The position numbers were made by a program, and so were the translations under genes. This document shows positions 24,501 through 38,205 of a stretch of DNA of 64,000 nt, in pieces (positions within the stretch are counted from its first letter, which is position 1; each line of letters begins with the position of its first letter). Under the pieces are notes generated by a model. The model was not told the origin of the DNA. It worked only from the letters and a program-made list of their open reading frames with translations, and searched no databases. Source of the stretch: Callaeas wilsoni (taxonomy: Eukaryota > Chordata > Aves > Passeriformes > Callaeidae). Location of the stretch: NCBI GenBank assembly GCA_013398955.1, contig VWPU01018605.1, positions 34,659-98,658 on the forward strand, given 5' to 3'.

Positions 24501-26774
24501 AGAGAATTTGGCAAAGCTTGGCACATGCTTGGCCTGTCCACATTGTGGTATATCCATATGCCATGGACAAACAGTACAAAGCCTCTGCCTAAGGCCCACC
24601 TAAAATTGGTGTCTGAAAAGGGGCTTATGCCTAAGACATTTTGACAGTTCAGACTCAACAGAGAGTTTATGTAGAACTATAAGTTCATTAATAATTATCA
24701 GGTCTATTAGGGAATACATCACACGAAGAGGTTTGTGTTACCACCAAATTAAAACGTAAAAGGGATTTAACTATTAAATCTTCTTTCACTGAAAGTTTAC
24801 ATAAATCAGAAGCAACTCCCAGAATTCCCATCAAGACTCACTGGTATTATCAGCTCATATTTCAAGTAATGATTGCAGAACAGGAATCTCCGTCAACTAA
24901 AAAACACACAAAGTGTTGAGTATTCACTCTCTGAAAATAAGCAAGGCCCCTTAAGAAGGACCATTTGAAAGCTGAGCTATAGTCATTGCTGAAAACATAG
25001 GACATTATATTTAGCAAAATGTTAGGAAAGTTCTCACTTCCTTGTCAAAAAGGATATAATCTTATCTGTGCCTTGACTGTGGTGTAACCTTAACTTTACA
25101 TTTTAAGCTGACAGTAGCCAAGTGGAACTCATGATCCTTAAAAAACTCCATCTTTCAGAGCTTAAACAACAGACTGGACTTCTTGTAAGACTTCAGCTGC
25201 AAAATGTTAATGATACCATCTTTGCATATGCCGTTATTGAGACTGCAGAATACTCAATTAGCTCTTTTTTTCCCCTTTTCTTTAATGGCATTACAGTATG
25301 ATTAGTAACACAGACATCCCCACTGGCTGCATAGGTTCCACTTATGCCACACGAAAACCAGAAAATTTGCAACATAAAATCTGGCATTTTGCCAGATTTC
25401 TACAGGGCATTAGTAACAAACTGGTGAAGCTCATTAAAAAAAAGAGAGAGAAACCTATAACCATTAAAAGTCCATTAAGCAGCATGTCATTTTGTAAAGC
25501 TAAATAGCCCACAGTAATCAAAAGCATATGAACCCCAGCTGGGTTACCCAGCAAATTGTTTCATTTTAGGGGGGAGAATTCATCAAGAAAGATTGTTCCT
25601 AGGATTGGGTTGATTTTTCTCCTTCAGTTGCTGGCTCCATGTCCCATTATAAATTACGGTGATTGATGCACCTTGCAGACAAAGGTGAAGAGTGACCAGA
25701 ATAGCTGGAACATCTGCTCAACGCAAGGCAGCACTAATGTGGAACCTCTGCAGAAAGTTATGTCACTTGTGGCTATACCTCTACTGCCAGCCACCTACAC
25801 CAGAAGCAACTTCTTTGCCATTTTCTTCATCGTCTAAGTTGCACAAGGGCTATGAATTGCCTTTTCCCATCCCTGCTGCCTGAGGAAAATGAGAGAAGTC
25901 ATTTTCATCACTGTTAGTTATGAAGAAATCATTTACTGATGGGTTGTCAACCAAGGAAAACAAAACAACACTGAGCAAAACAGAGGATGAGTCTCTAGTG
26001 ATTTTAACTAGCATGCACCTCCCCTTCCAGTGCAGAGATAGAGCCACATTTTCCCTGAATATTTGAGCAACACCTGTAACACTCTGCTTGGAGCAAGACA
26101 GCAGAGAAAGCAATATAATACCATGATCTAGACATCCATGTTTGCCTACTCAGTACCTGATTTGCTTTTGTGCCTGTGTCTCTTTCAAAAACTGGTCCCT
26201 GTGTCTCGATTCATCAAGGCATGGCAGCAGGAACCTAGACACAAGCATATTCCAGTGAGACTGCTTGTGTTCTTAATGCAATATCATATAATAGCTTGCT
26301 GAAGTTGGGCTGCAAGTTCTCTTTGCTCCAAACTATATAGCATAAACAGCTGCTTGCTACATCTTTTAAAGCCAGGTGACTGCCGAATCAAAAAAGAAAC
26401 AAATCTATAAAATGGCACAGTTCTAACACATCTTCCATTTTCACAGGAGATATGTGAAAAAAACCTCAAGTTTTTTCTCAGCATTTTTAACACAGATGTT
26501 TTTCAAAGCCACCTCATTCTACATTGTTAGGGATAGAAGGTGATTAAAAGCCTCATTGAATTGAAAACTCCAGTTGACCTGGCTGAGTGCACAAGAACAG
26601 CACATGACATCTTTATATGCAGGGTCTTTCTGAGTAATGGGACTCAGACCTCTGATCTGTCCCAGGAACTCACATTTCTAACTCTCCTGAAAGAGTCAGC
26701 AGTTTGGAAATTGTTACTTTATGGAAAGTCACTGTCTCTTGGGGTCATTCATAATATTGTATCCCACATTCAGC
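21501..26774. other. Non-coding stretch, no gene seen
   Basis: About 5.3 kb without supported genes. A possible palindromic-family scrap lies at 21880-21945 ('ggacccaaaatttgctgct' and 'ttccagtgaacaccaggtca'). Short ORFs on both strands overlap one another and have no domain content. Poly-A of about ten bases occurs near 22110. Confidence 0.5.
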
Positions 26775-27330
26775 TGTGCCCTAAAAATTGTTATTGTATC
26801 TTTAAGGCCCTGCAGCCAGGGACCTTGGGGGTGGGATTGCTTTGCACTGGCATTTTAAAAAGCTCTGCGCTCAGGCTTTTTCACAGCTTTTTGCAGCACA
26901 ATATTTGCGACGCTGGCTGCTTGGTCTTTGCTCAGGCAAGGACTTTTTCTTTTCTTTTTTTTGTGTTTCTTTTTTTTTTTTTCTCCCTGGGCTCAGAGAA
27001 GCTGAGCATTGTTATGAGGAAGCTCTTCATCTGCTGGAACAGCTCCGTAAGGCTCCTGCCTTCCCGAGACGGACCTGACACCATCTTGTCCCTCTGTCTT
27101 GCAAAGCCCGAAGCCGTCCCACCAGGCCCCTATCGGGAACGGGTATTTTGCGGCATTTCGTGTCTCTCTGTGTTTCAGTGGGGTGGTGAGGTCTAGCAGT
27201 TCGATATCTAGCAGTTACTTACTTTTCCTTTTCCTCTGCCTGTTGGCATTCTCTTTCTTAATAAATCATTGTTTTTTCACTTTCATCTATTAGTATTAAT
27301 TTCTTATTGGTGGAAAGGGATTGGTGGAAC
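26775..27330 (+). mobile_element. Endogenous retrovirus LTR (ERVL-like), probably solo
   Basis: Seen: the stretch differs sharply from its flanks. It is richer in CpG, has a TATA-like 'cattttaaaaag' near 26850, a long pyrimidine tract at about 26944-26990, and an AATAAA at about 27261 followed by 'tcattgttttttcacttt' and 'ttcttattggtgg'. Known, from memory: avian ERVL-type LTRs end with an 'aataaat...gttttttcactttcat...ttcttattgg' module, so orientation is plus. No gag, pol or env remnant adjoins it. I could not find a clean target-site duplication, so both ends are uncertain. The 218-codon ORF starting at 26540 runs into it and is not a gene. Confidence 0.72.
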
Positions 27331-29049
27331 CCTTAGAAGAGATGACTCATTCCAGAATGTTCTCCTTTAAATTGCCTCAATCCAAGGCATCCACAAAAAG
27401 CTTAAAGCCAAAACTTCAACCTCTCCATTCCAGAGAGTCATGGCAACCTTGAAGATGTTTACAAGAGATTTTTTTAGGGCACCCAAAGGGCCTGCAGTCA
27501 TGCAATGGCTGAAATGCATCATCTCCATCTAAAGATGAAGCTGAGGATCTGTAAATCTGCAGCCTCTGGGTAAAGAGGAATATGCCGCCCTTTAAACAGT
27601 GTGTTTAATTTCACTAGACATCTCCATCAGGCTGGACAGTTTATTTACAGTGGAAGTCTGCTGCTGTAGAAGACTTTTAGATGGTACATAGCTTAACTGA
27701 CTGTACTAAAGCATAGCACTAAATCATCCCAGTGCTTAAAATTTTCCGGTGCACTTCCCATTGCAAGTAATAGAATACAAATGGAAAAATCAGATAACAT
27801 CCTAAGATACAGAGACTTGAATTACATCTCTTTCAGCTGTGGGATGTGACCATTGTAAAGCATACAGAGATAATGTTCCTCAAATAATGTGCTCATATTA
27901 AGACTGGCTTGTATTTTAGAATTGACCAAATATAAAGCCAGACAAGAGCTGCTCACTTCATTCTTTGTGGTCCAATAGAGTATAAAAGCCTGACGGAACT
28001 GAGGTTTTTACTATTTTAAAAAAAAATCACACTGAGTTTAGAGGTGGTCATTTTTAATAAGCTGTTTCTAGCTGTCTATTAGAGTGGATACATGTGTGCC
28101 TACATCTGCTTCGTAAAGATGACACAAAACTCAACTCTCTCGCCAATGCCTTGAAACGTCTATTCAGTGCTTGAACAAAAATCAGTCTTAGAAACAGCCC
28201 TGGCTTTGATTTTTGTGTTGCAAAATCAACCTCTGACAAATCAAATGGCCTCTTCAGCATCACTGCTGCTTTGTCTTCTGTGGATGACAGCCCTGCGCCC
28301 ACACCCAGGGCACTCACCACCAAAATAGCCCCCATTTCAACCCCCCCAGCAACATCCATGGCTTCTTGGAGGCATCCTGTCTCCCAGGCAGGGGGAACAC
28401 AATGCATGTCATGTGGCTGCTGCTTTTATGTTGGCCAAGAGGATTTGCCTTCCCTCCTTCCATTCAGGATTTCACCAAAATCCTGGGAGCCTCAATCCCC
28501 GTAAGGGCTCTGCCACTGTGTCAAATTAGTGCAGTAATATGTTCAAAAGTTATTTGTGAGGGACTTGCATGCAGACAGTTGGAAGGACTGCTCAATTGCA
28601 AATCTTATTTTCTTAATAAAACAGAACAACAAAAGTATCTTGTATTGTGGCCTACAGAATGTGAAGCTTTACAGTCTGTTTTATTAGCTATTGAGACAGA
28701 CAGTAACTAAGATGTAAAAACTGTAATGAATGACACTGAACTGCTTAAAAGACTGTTATAGGAAGCACACACATTATGCCTGTATATCTGAATAACCCAG
28801 ATTTTTTGCATTTGCCAGGCTGCAACGGGAATTTCATGACTTTGGGTCCCCTTGTAGTAACTTGACATGACATATTGACAAGCAAAAATGAAAAAAAAAG
28901 AGTGGTGGCCAACTGTTGGGTAGCACATCTTCAGAGAGGCATTAGAGGACATGCTAATGCTCTTGGGAAAAAGGAATACTTTGTATTGGGATTAAGTACA
29001 GAGAAATATATCTTGTAAGTTACCTGAAACAATCTTTCTATATCCGTAG
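27331..29049. other. Non-coding stretch, no gene seen
   Basis: It contains a 117-codon minus-strand ORF (28054-28407) with one short hydrophobic run, 'GAILVVSALGVGAGL'. It is overlapped by two plus-strand ORFs of similar size and has no recognisable homology, so I do not call it. The sequence at 28260-28400 is locally C-rich. Confidence 0.45.
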
Positions 29050-29450
29050 AGATCTTACATCTATAGCTAGATCTTAGCTGCATACTGGGTCCAGTTTTGA
29101 ACCCTGAATCTAAAGAAAGCTGTAGATCAGCTGGAGAGACGGGCACACATTTGGGATTATTTAGTCTAAAGTGCATAAAACTCAATGGAGATGGGAAAAC
29201 ATTTTTAAGTCCATGGTATGTTACTGTAAAGAAGATGGAATCATTTTTCACTGTATCTTTGGAGCCAGGAAACAATCCTATACTGCAGGAAAAAAATTTC
29301 AGGCTGGCCTTGACAGTAATAAGAATAGCAAAGTGCAAGAGCAGAAAACTGAAGAAAGCTGCAGGGCAGCTGCTCCTGGAGATCTTTCAAGAAGAGGTCA
29401 GATAGACATGCCAGTTGTCACACAGTTTTCAACGATCCTGCTCTGAGGTA
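29050..29450 (+). mobile_element. Old CR1 LINE fragment
   Basis: Several phrases in the right order match the reverse-transcriptase end and 3' UTR of old CR1 copies: 'tgcatactgggtccagtttt', 'gatggaatcatttttcactg', 'tctttggagccaggaaacaa', 'tactgcaggaaaaaaatttc', 'gggcagctgctcctggagat' and 'ctttcaagaagaggtcagat'. Two overlapping plus-strand ORFs here (29097-29405 and 29171-29446) are accidental readings of this decayed sequence. It is much more diverged than the CR1 tails at 9.9 and 63.9 kb. Confidence 0.6.
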
Positions 29451-30118
29451 AGGACACACATAGACAATTTCCTGAACTGTTGCCCGTCACTACTTACCAG
29501 TTTAGTCTGCAATCATTCAGAGAAAATGAACACAGAAAATGCTTTTGAAATATACTTTCATCCCTCCCCACAATATATCACATGAAGTGGCTTTCAACTT
29601 TAATATGAGTGTTGGCCAAAATTTAAGATTTTATTTGAACTGAACTGACTCTCATCCTCCTTCCACAAGTTGAAGCCAAGACAGTTTGTGGTATAAAACA
29701 AATGCTACAGCCAAATTAGGCCTCCAGCACACAGATTCTAGATGTGCAGATGTGATGCAAGTCTATGCATAAATCATTCTGTTGGACTTGCAGAAAGGCA
29801 TTGGAATCTTTGCAAGACTGGGGACATGATTTCTGCTTCCTCTAACAACACACAAATGGGTTCCACAAGCTCATTTGAATTCTGTACATAATCAGGATGT
29901 AGCCCACAGCTCCACTGATTTGAGAGTTTTATGTTTCATAGTTGAATTTATCCCTAGGGGTTTGTCACCTAATTCATTAAACAAGCAGAGATTTTAAGAT
30001 AAATCTGGAAAAAAATACAGAAGAAAATAAACCTGCTATCTTAACGAATAAGGAGAAAATACTAGTAGTGGAAAGTGGAACACTCAAAGAAGAACAGGCC
30101 AAAAAGATTAACATTCTC

Positions 30119-30132
30119 AAAAAAAAAAAAAA
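30119..30132 (+). repeat. Poly-A tract
   Basis: Fourteen uninterrupted A within an A-rich neighbourhood. No retroposed body was identified. Confidence 0.85.
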
Positions 30133-33100
30133 TTAAAAGGAAGAATCAGACAGAAATTTTACATGGGCATCTTAATACAAACAGAGCTGATGTTAAGGGA
30201 TTATTTAAACAAGTTGAAAGAAGTTATCACCAGTTAGTGATGAGTTTGTTACCTTATAGGCTGTTAACACTCAAACAAACTGGTCATTAAATGTGGTTAC
30301 TATTTATTTTAATGGAAATTTACTAGAACCTTTATTTAAAGCTTTAATAGGAGAGTGTCAGCATGCATACATGGAATCCTACAAATCCAAACAGATTTGC
30401 CTGGATTTGAAACAAAAAGCAGAAACAAACTTTTCACAGCATCAATGCCCACCTCTCCTCTAGCAATAGGATATTAGGCGAGTTTGGATTCTCTGAAAGA
30501 GCTTCATATCTAATAAGAACCACTTGAATCTTCATTACTTTGTAGTGTCATTATGGTAAGTGGTTCTGATCTGTCTCCTTTAGAAGCCCCTTGCAAATCT
30601 CATTATTATTACACAGAAGTTTGATAAAGCTCTTAACATCATCTGTCATGCACCTTCACCCCCTTGGAGTTTAGTGGAAAAAAAAAAAAGAGGAAAAATA
30701 AAAACAGAAATAGCAATATATTAAAAGGGAAATAGAAGTAATAAAACTCGAGACTTTTTTGGTTCATGACCATGATAAGCTAAAATACAAGTTGCTCAGA
30801 GGAAAAAAATTGAATTGATCCCTAATATAAGACTGGCCTCTAGTACACACTGTTAATAAGGTATGTAGTTATAAGCAGAGAAAGAACAGTCCACTGTGAA
30901 AAAAAAAAAATAAAAGCATTGTACTCTACCTGGAGGGACAATTATACTTACTTCATCCTCTCCAGCATCCTCCCCTGTCATTTTGCCTATTTAATTTGTC
31001 TTTCTCTATATAGAGGGTACTACTGATGTGTATAAATTCTTCACAGAGCTTCCTCTGTTCTCCTGGTTACAGAGGAAACAGGTCAGAGTAGGAGAAGTAA
31101 TCTACTGCAAGCTGCAGAGAGACCAGAAAAAGATACAAAAGAGGGTTTGTAAGCAGTAAAAATTATCAGAAAAATCTGTTTCACATAAAGCCCCTAAAAG
31201 TCAACAAATCACCCTCTGGAAGAACATCCCTTCCCACCAGTCAGAGGGACTCACAGATTTGCCTTCAACAAGAATCCTGAAATCAAAAGAGGTTTTAACA
31301 TCCATTATATGCTTCCTTAGTGAGTAAAAACACAGGACCTTCAAAAGTTCTGAGAGTTTCTAAGCAGATTATATGATGTGTCCACCTCCTTAACACAACT
31401 TTTTCAGGTATATAACTTTCAGTTTCTGCAGTATCTCTCCTGGTTAACAGGAAAGAAGATAGAAGGGGAGGAATCTTATAAGAAGGTCTGAAAGGCAAAT
31501 ATTTCCAATGTGGCCACAAATTTATTGAGTTGACTCTGCTTTTTGCAGAGCTGAGCATCCACAGCTCTAATTAAAGTCCTTATTAACTCTGGGCACTCAT
31601 GACTGACAAAAGCTGAGGCTGTCAGGGAGGACAGGATCTGATTACTGGTCATGCTCGAGCCCTGTGTAGCTCTTCAGAAATCTCTGGCTGGAGCCAAAAA
31701 GTGAACTGGTGTCAGAACTGAGAACCAGCCCCAGGAGCCTGCACTGCTTAGCCTGAAAAAATTTATTTTTGTTAACTTCCCATTTCTATGATTTGCTCTT
31801 TGTCTTTCAAATATTTCTCACTTTCAACCTCTGGAGATCTGACAGCCTCCTGTCTAAACGCTCGCATGTGCCAGACCAATTGTTAGTATTATTTCACAAG
31901 ATATTAGGATTTCAGATGCATCTCCCTTGCCTTGTTTGCAAGAGCTTTTCAACAAAAGACTATGGACATGTCTAAATTCCTAATATTTGCTGTGATAATA
32001 TCATTTAAAGGCAAGTGGGCTGAGAATGGCAGAGAATAACTGATATTTTCATTTAGCTGCTGATGTGACTGGGATTTAGAGAACAGTCTGATTGATGTCA
32101 AGGCTTCATTTAAAATAAAATAATTAGGCTACTAAAATCTGGAAAGTATATTTTCATTTTAACTGGTCTGTGTGCTCAGCCTAGGCTCCAAGAAAGGACA
32201 TGGAATGTTACAGGAATGGAAATGAGGAATTGGAGTAGGAGAAATTATATACTGTAGATTAGAGGCAGATGAGGAAAGGATATGAAAAAGGATCTGGCAG
32301 AATTAAAATAATCAGGAACTAAGAGGAAAAACCAAGAGTTCAAAAAAAGATGCAGAGCATTCCATTAATCATCATTGTGGGAGGTAACAGAGGATGGACA
32401 ACAATATGAGAAGAGGACTGAAGAAGCACAACTAAGAGACAGAAAGCTGTAGATATGAATAAAACAGGCATAATTTTTTTTTTTCTTATTTCTAATAGCA
32501 CTCTGATCACTGCCTAGTGGGAACAATGAAAGATTGGCTGAGGGAACAGAAGGCTCCCAGCTGCATGAAAAAGTTGTAAGATCAAACCTACAAAGATATG
32601 CCCAACTTAAGCACCTTAAACCCTCAAATAAAAGCACTTTTAAGATATTTTGATCCTTTGCATCACTCTGTCACAGTACAAAGGCAGTTAAAACACTGGA
32701 CATAAAAAACAGCCCAAGGAATTTTGGATTCGATCTCTTAATTTTGTGAAAATTCAGGCATATATCTCAACTGTGTAAGAACTCAGAAACAGGATCACAT
32801 GCACCAGCTGGACAGTCCTAATTATACAAATACACAGACTCTGACAGTAAGAAATGCAACACAATGCACTTTGTTGAGACAAAAAAAAACAACCCTCTTG
32901 TTTATGTGAAGCCGAGACATGGTACTTTACATCTGTACACACATGGACCACAAGACTACAACTAAAAAGGTGTTCATGGAGCTCAAGCCAGGCATAGAGT
33001 GATAGTGTGATAATACCCACTCCAATGGCCAACAGCATTGAAACATAATGTAAAGTTTCCAGAAGCCAGGAATCTCAGCCAAAGAACTGAAAACAACTTG

Positions 33101-33455
33101 AAACAAAATCAAGTAATATCTCCTTTGCATCTTTACAATTCCTCCCACAGTGTGAAAGCCTCATCTCACTATGACAAGAAAGGGACTAAACACTCCTTCT
33201 CGCCTATAGTGATTACTCCATATAACTCGGATTCATGGTTGTGTGGTCTTTCACACCTACATTCCTCTGGAAGCCAGTCATCCATAAAATATAGTATATG
33301 AGCTACACTATATTAGCTGGAGAAAAATGAGGGTCTCAAAATCTGAGAGAAAGCTGGAAGAAATTTAGTCTAAGTGAATATTGCATACCCAAGGGACAGA
33401 GGTACTTGGAAGAAAATCCTGTTAAAAACAGATTGTTTTCCCCCTCTTCAGAGTC

Positions 33456-33498
33456 TTTTTTTTCCTTTCTTTGTTTTTTTTTTTCTTTTTTTCTCTCT
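33456..33498 (+). repeat. T-rich low-complexity tract
   Basis: The stretch is composed almost wholly of T with scattered C and G. In the minus orientation it is an A-rich tract. Confidence 0.8.
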
Positions 33499-36400
33499 AA
33501 TTTAAAATAAGTTTGTCATCCCCTAACCACCTCTTTCTCAGTACAGAGGAGATATTTTTGGAACATATTGTCTTGTATAACAGATACACTGAAGTAGTCT
33601 GGAATAGCTTTTCTGTTCTCCTTCACCATCAGTGAAAGAATCTGTATTTGGGGGTAACAATTGTTGCCCTTGTAGTTTGATTTGCTGTTATAGCTACTTT
33701 TCTCTGGATACTAACAAAATGAGAGTTTCCAAAAGATAGGAAGAGGAAATCTGTGCATCTTATAGTCTGCTTTAGTTTACCAACCCATCTACCCTGTCCA
33801 GCCTTACAACAGCACTAAGCACAGAATAAGACAGTTAGTTTTTTAATTAAGGTCTCCAGATTTCTGCACTAAATAACCTTTTTGTGGTCTCTGCCACTAA
33901 CAAAACTAGGTTTATTAGCTGAAAGGAATTGTAAGTAAAACGGATTATGACAATGCTTCCCCTCTACATTTTGCTCCTACTTGATGCCCAAATGTTAATC
34001 AATTATTGGTGTTCATGGATGTATCTCATACAAGACAAATGAAAATCCACTTCATCTCTGGCCTAACATATTTTGACTTTTCACACTATTTACTGAAAAC
34101 CAGCTCTTGATAGCTCAGAAAACTATACAGGAGGTACATCAGAAAAATTCAGAATAAAAGTAAATACCACCTTCTTCACACTAAAAAGACAGACTTTTGT
34201 CTCCTATTGGCTAACCATTAATGGTGCAGAAAAAAATATGTGATTAGGACCTTGAGAGCTGGCATGGCTCAAATACCATATATTGATGAACCACACTGGA
34301 ATGGAAGTCAGATGAAAAGTATTCCTGTAGCGGCACTTTAACCTAACAGTTGACATCTGGAGAATGGAAGCAACATAAATGCTCTCTTTTTGTGTCAGCA
34401 CTATAAAAATGTCTGACTAGCCCATGAAAGATGGAGATGAAAGCTTAGGCAGCCATTAGAAACTGTGCCTCACCTCAAGCAATAACTCATTCCCATGGTA
34501 TTATGAAAATGGTTTTATTGTAGCGGGTTACTTCTCCCCCTTCTGCAAAATTTGCTGCTTATCAGCAGTGCAGAAATAAAGTCAGAAACTCCCAGTCTTT
34601 TAAATTCTCCTGTGCAATCTCCTTCCCAATGGTCAGGAATTTCATAAAATATAACATTTGATTAAACCAGTTTGCATGCCTTTCTGAAACTGACACTTTT
34701 ATCTGAAATACAGCGCTTTCAAGTGTCCTGCTATTAGTTCACAGCAGTTTAGTTGCCTGTTGCATTTATTTATCTGAGCATTAATACTCTTGAAAACTGT
34801 CTTAACGGGAATCCAAATATTTTGGCAGACAGCGACTGGAAATCAAATGGAGGTAGTAAGGACAGGTAGAAATTCAAAAGCAGTGTCCATTAAGGAGGTT
34901 GTGTTTGGGATTGGTTTTGTTGGAGTTCGGGTGGTATTTTTGGAGGTGTCTTTTTATGTACAGTGGATTTTGGTTACAGCGTGTTTCTAAGCAGTAAAGC
35001 TTCGTTAGAGAGAAAAACAGAACCAGGTGTATTTTAAAGTCAAACACAAAATCCAAAGTATGCATGACCTCCATCATCAACACAACCAGAAGTTACGTCA
35101 GTACATCCTGAAGGGATGGTAGGCTCCTCAAGGCACAGGAATTGAGCCTGAGAAGCGAACATTTAGGTCAGTGCAAGGCAGCAGAAGGTGTCCATATCGG
35201 ACCCTGCAGTCTCCTCATCATACCAGTGCCCTGCAGACTGTGCAGATGACATACCACAGCAGCTTTATCCAGATCTTGCTTGAACTCTCCAAAGCCACTC
35301 TTTTGGCAGCCAGTTTCAGGCATCCCTCTATAAACCTATCCTGATGGACTGGCCGAACCTCATGGGATGGCTGCAATGAAAAAATGCAGCCTCACTTGGT
35401 GAAAATACATTTTTAGCTTTGCTTTCTCCAATATTTCATGAATCTCCACAGCCAAAAATAAAAATTCAGGCAAGTTTGGCTTCAAATGGTGCTGACAGCA
35501 TGTTGTCTAGGTCAGTAAGGCTATTCCCTACACTTTTTTCATCCGGCATATACACATGTGAATGTGTACTCATAAAAAAGAAGGGGAAGCAGTGGCAGAA
35601 ACAGGGAAGTACATCTCTGCCAAGCAACTCCAAATCACAAAATGAATAAAAAACAAACTTGGAACAGGCCTGATAGACAGAGACAGCATATTTTCTCAGA
35701 CTCAAAGGAAATACTAAATGACAAATTTATGACTATGGTAATTTTTGAAGTGACATACTACAAGAGGCTATTGTGGGCACCTATGAAACATTTAATGCTC
35801 CCACTACAGGGAAAAGAATGGCTGGAATAGCTCCCCAGCCTCTGGTGGGACTCAGCCCTTTGCTGCTCAGATACTGATGTGAATATCTTCAAGAAAATGT
35901 TTGCTCTTCACCTTAGGAGGATACTTCTGAAAAGCAGATTCACTTTTCCTTGAAGGTGTCTCTAGTATCATACTGAGATTTTCCAGAAAGAGGGTCTCGT
36001 TCCCCAGATTGTGCATGTTGGACAAGTCATATGTTCCAATGACTAAATGGAGACACTTGCACAGCAACTAAGCTTAATTTTTTCTTAATCACTGACATTT
36101 TTACCCAGAAGAGTAGCAGTAGTTGCACTTCATGTTTGGGAGTCCTTGTTATCATCACATGCTCAGGGATAGGACCCATCCAAGCTTTTTAACTTTGATT
36201 TAACAGTTCTGAGCTAGATTTTCCTCAAGCTGTATTTTGGCCAGCCAGGTGGCTTTTGAGTGTTCTGTAGAGAAAGGGGGTTCATAATCCTGTAGTAACT
36301 GTACTCAGGTCTATTTACAGAAGAGCTTAGACAACTCCACTCTAATATTCTGTGTCTTTGTGAGGAAGCTGAGCACCTGCCCTGGAGCACAGTCATTTGT

Positions 36401-38185
36401 TCCAAAACCATATGGCCAGCTGAGCTAATCACTCAGCTGTGTGTTTACTGCTGTAGAACTACATACTCAGAGACCATTTAAAGAAAAATGTCATTTGCCA
36501 CTGTTATAAATGCTTAAATCTTCCAGCATTTCCTTTTTAAACCACACCCTATCTCCCTTTTCATCCAAACCTTACCAATCTCAAAATCCAAAGGCTGTTC
36601 TAAGGGACAAAGTTTTTCAGGGAGAGGAGAAAATATATTTTCATTTTCTATCCATCCTACAAGGGTAGTAGTTGGTTTGAGTTCAGCAAGGTAATATTAA
36701 TAAAGTCCTACATGCTGAAACATTTGTTTAAATCCAGAGGGACTTACACACTCAGCATTTGCTGAGTCTGGCCCTTATTAGAGAGCTTTGCAGAGATATT
36801 AGCCACACATACAGACTGTGCATTTTAAATTTAAAATGACAAGTGTGTCTGATGTTGAAAACTTTGCTACCTTGCTTGTACAGTAATGTTCTTACAAAAG
36901 TTGTTTTAAATGAGATTGATTTGCATAACATCATTATGAGTTACACTGTTGCAGACTCCTTTAATAACAATGGGATGCTATGGATTGACATGATCACTTA
37001 TCATGGCTTCAAATAACATGTAAATAATATTTAAATAGCTTCTCTCAGAGCCATTACTGTCAGTCAAATAAATACCTATATTTTGGCTTCTCATTTTTAT
37101 GTCCTTAACTAACATTAAGAAATAAAAAAGCAACTTATACACAAAACCTTTAACAAACAGCTATTTTGCTAAAAATCTGGTTTAAACTGCCAGGAAAACA
37201 ACAGACTCAGTTGCAATGCCAAAGCTATAATTTTGATTGCCCTGTTGGTTCTCAAAGCCATAAAGATTAGGATAAATTTTGTGTCAGGACAACCACTATT
37301 TATGGACATCAACCCAAAAGGAATGATATACAGAAGTTTATCAAGAGAGGAATTCCACAGTACTCTCTCAATAATGTTTATCTTGTAAATTTTATGTGCA
37401 TTTTCATCACCAGATCTCAAGATGATTTATAAAACTGTACGATAGACCACTAGCAGGGGCAGCAACACTTGGGTACAGACACCAAAGGGTTCTCAGCAAT
37501 TTTTCACTAGCATCTCATGAAGGGCTCTGCACAATAATGTGGCAGAAGGAAATGCTCTCCCTGCAGGCTCCACGCCCACCTGCAACGCCCTTCATAGCCA
37601 AAACTACCTGCACATTGATCAACCCCATGTTGAAGGTGGAGTGAGACATGCACAAAGCAAAGGGACTTCAAAGAGGCATAAGAATCAGAAACGCAGACAG
37701 GTCTCCTGCATGTACAGCAACTGTGTGCATGGAGTCTGTACTTGTGTGAAGTATGGTAACCCAAAATCTTAGTTTTCTATCTTAGCCCCAGTCCTGCTTC
37801 ATGTAAAATCATCTTCTTGCAGCTATGTCCCTTTCCCTGTGCCTATGCACACAGGTGCATACGCAGAACAAGATCCAGCAGCATGCATTTCAGTACATTG
37901 TGCCGCTTTTTTCCTTCTGGCAGAAAACTGTCCTTTGCAGTACAATTATGATGCTGCAAAGATTCAGTATAGTACCAGTGCCACATACCAGAGCCTGGGC
38001 TTCACCCAGCTTGCAGGAAAATAGCTCAGTGTAGGCAGATGTGTCCAGTAAAGGAGAGATTATTTTTGAGGGATAGATTTAAAATTAACACCACAACAAA
38101 AACATTCTTATGTCAGTCATCTTTACTCTGCAATATATTCATAAGCAACATTCAACCTAATACCTGTACCTAATACCACTACAAA

Positions 38186-38205
38186 AACAAACAAACAAAC
38201 AAACA
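38186..38205 (+). repeat. (AAAC)n microsatellite
   Basis: About five tetranucleotide units of AAAC/CAAA. Just upstream, 'acctaatacc' is also duplicated ('acctaatacctgtacctaat'). Confidence 0.85.

Noticed and set aside
26540..27196. Longest ORF (218 codons, plus strand)
   Set aside because: It spans the junction of unique DNA and an LTR, contains a phenylalanine run from a T-rich tract, and shows no domain. It is consistent with chance in a locally stop-poor region.
28054..28407. 117-codon minus-strand ORF with a hydrophobic run
   Set aside because: It has no recognisable family, no supporting splice or promoter context, and overlapping plus-strand ORFs of equal quality.
29097..29446. Two overlapping ORFs of 91-102 codons
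   Set aside because: They lie within the decayed CR1 fragment and do not follow a single reverse-transcriptase reading frame.
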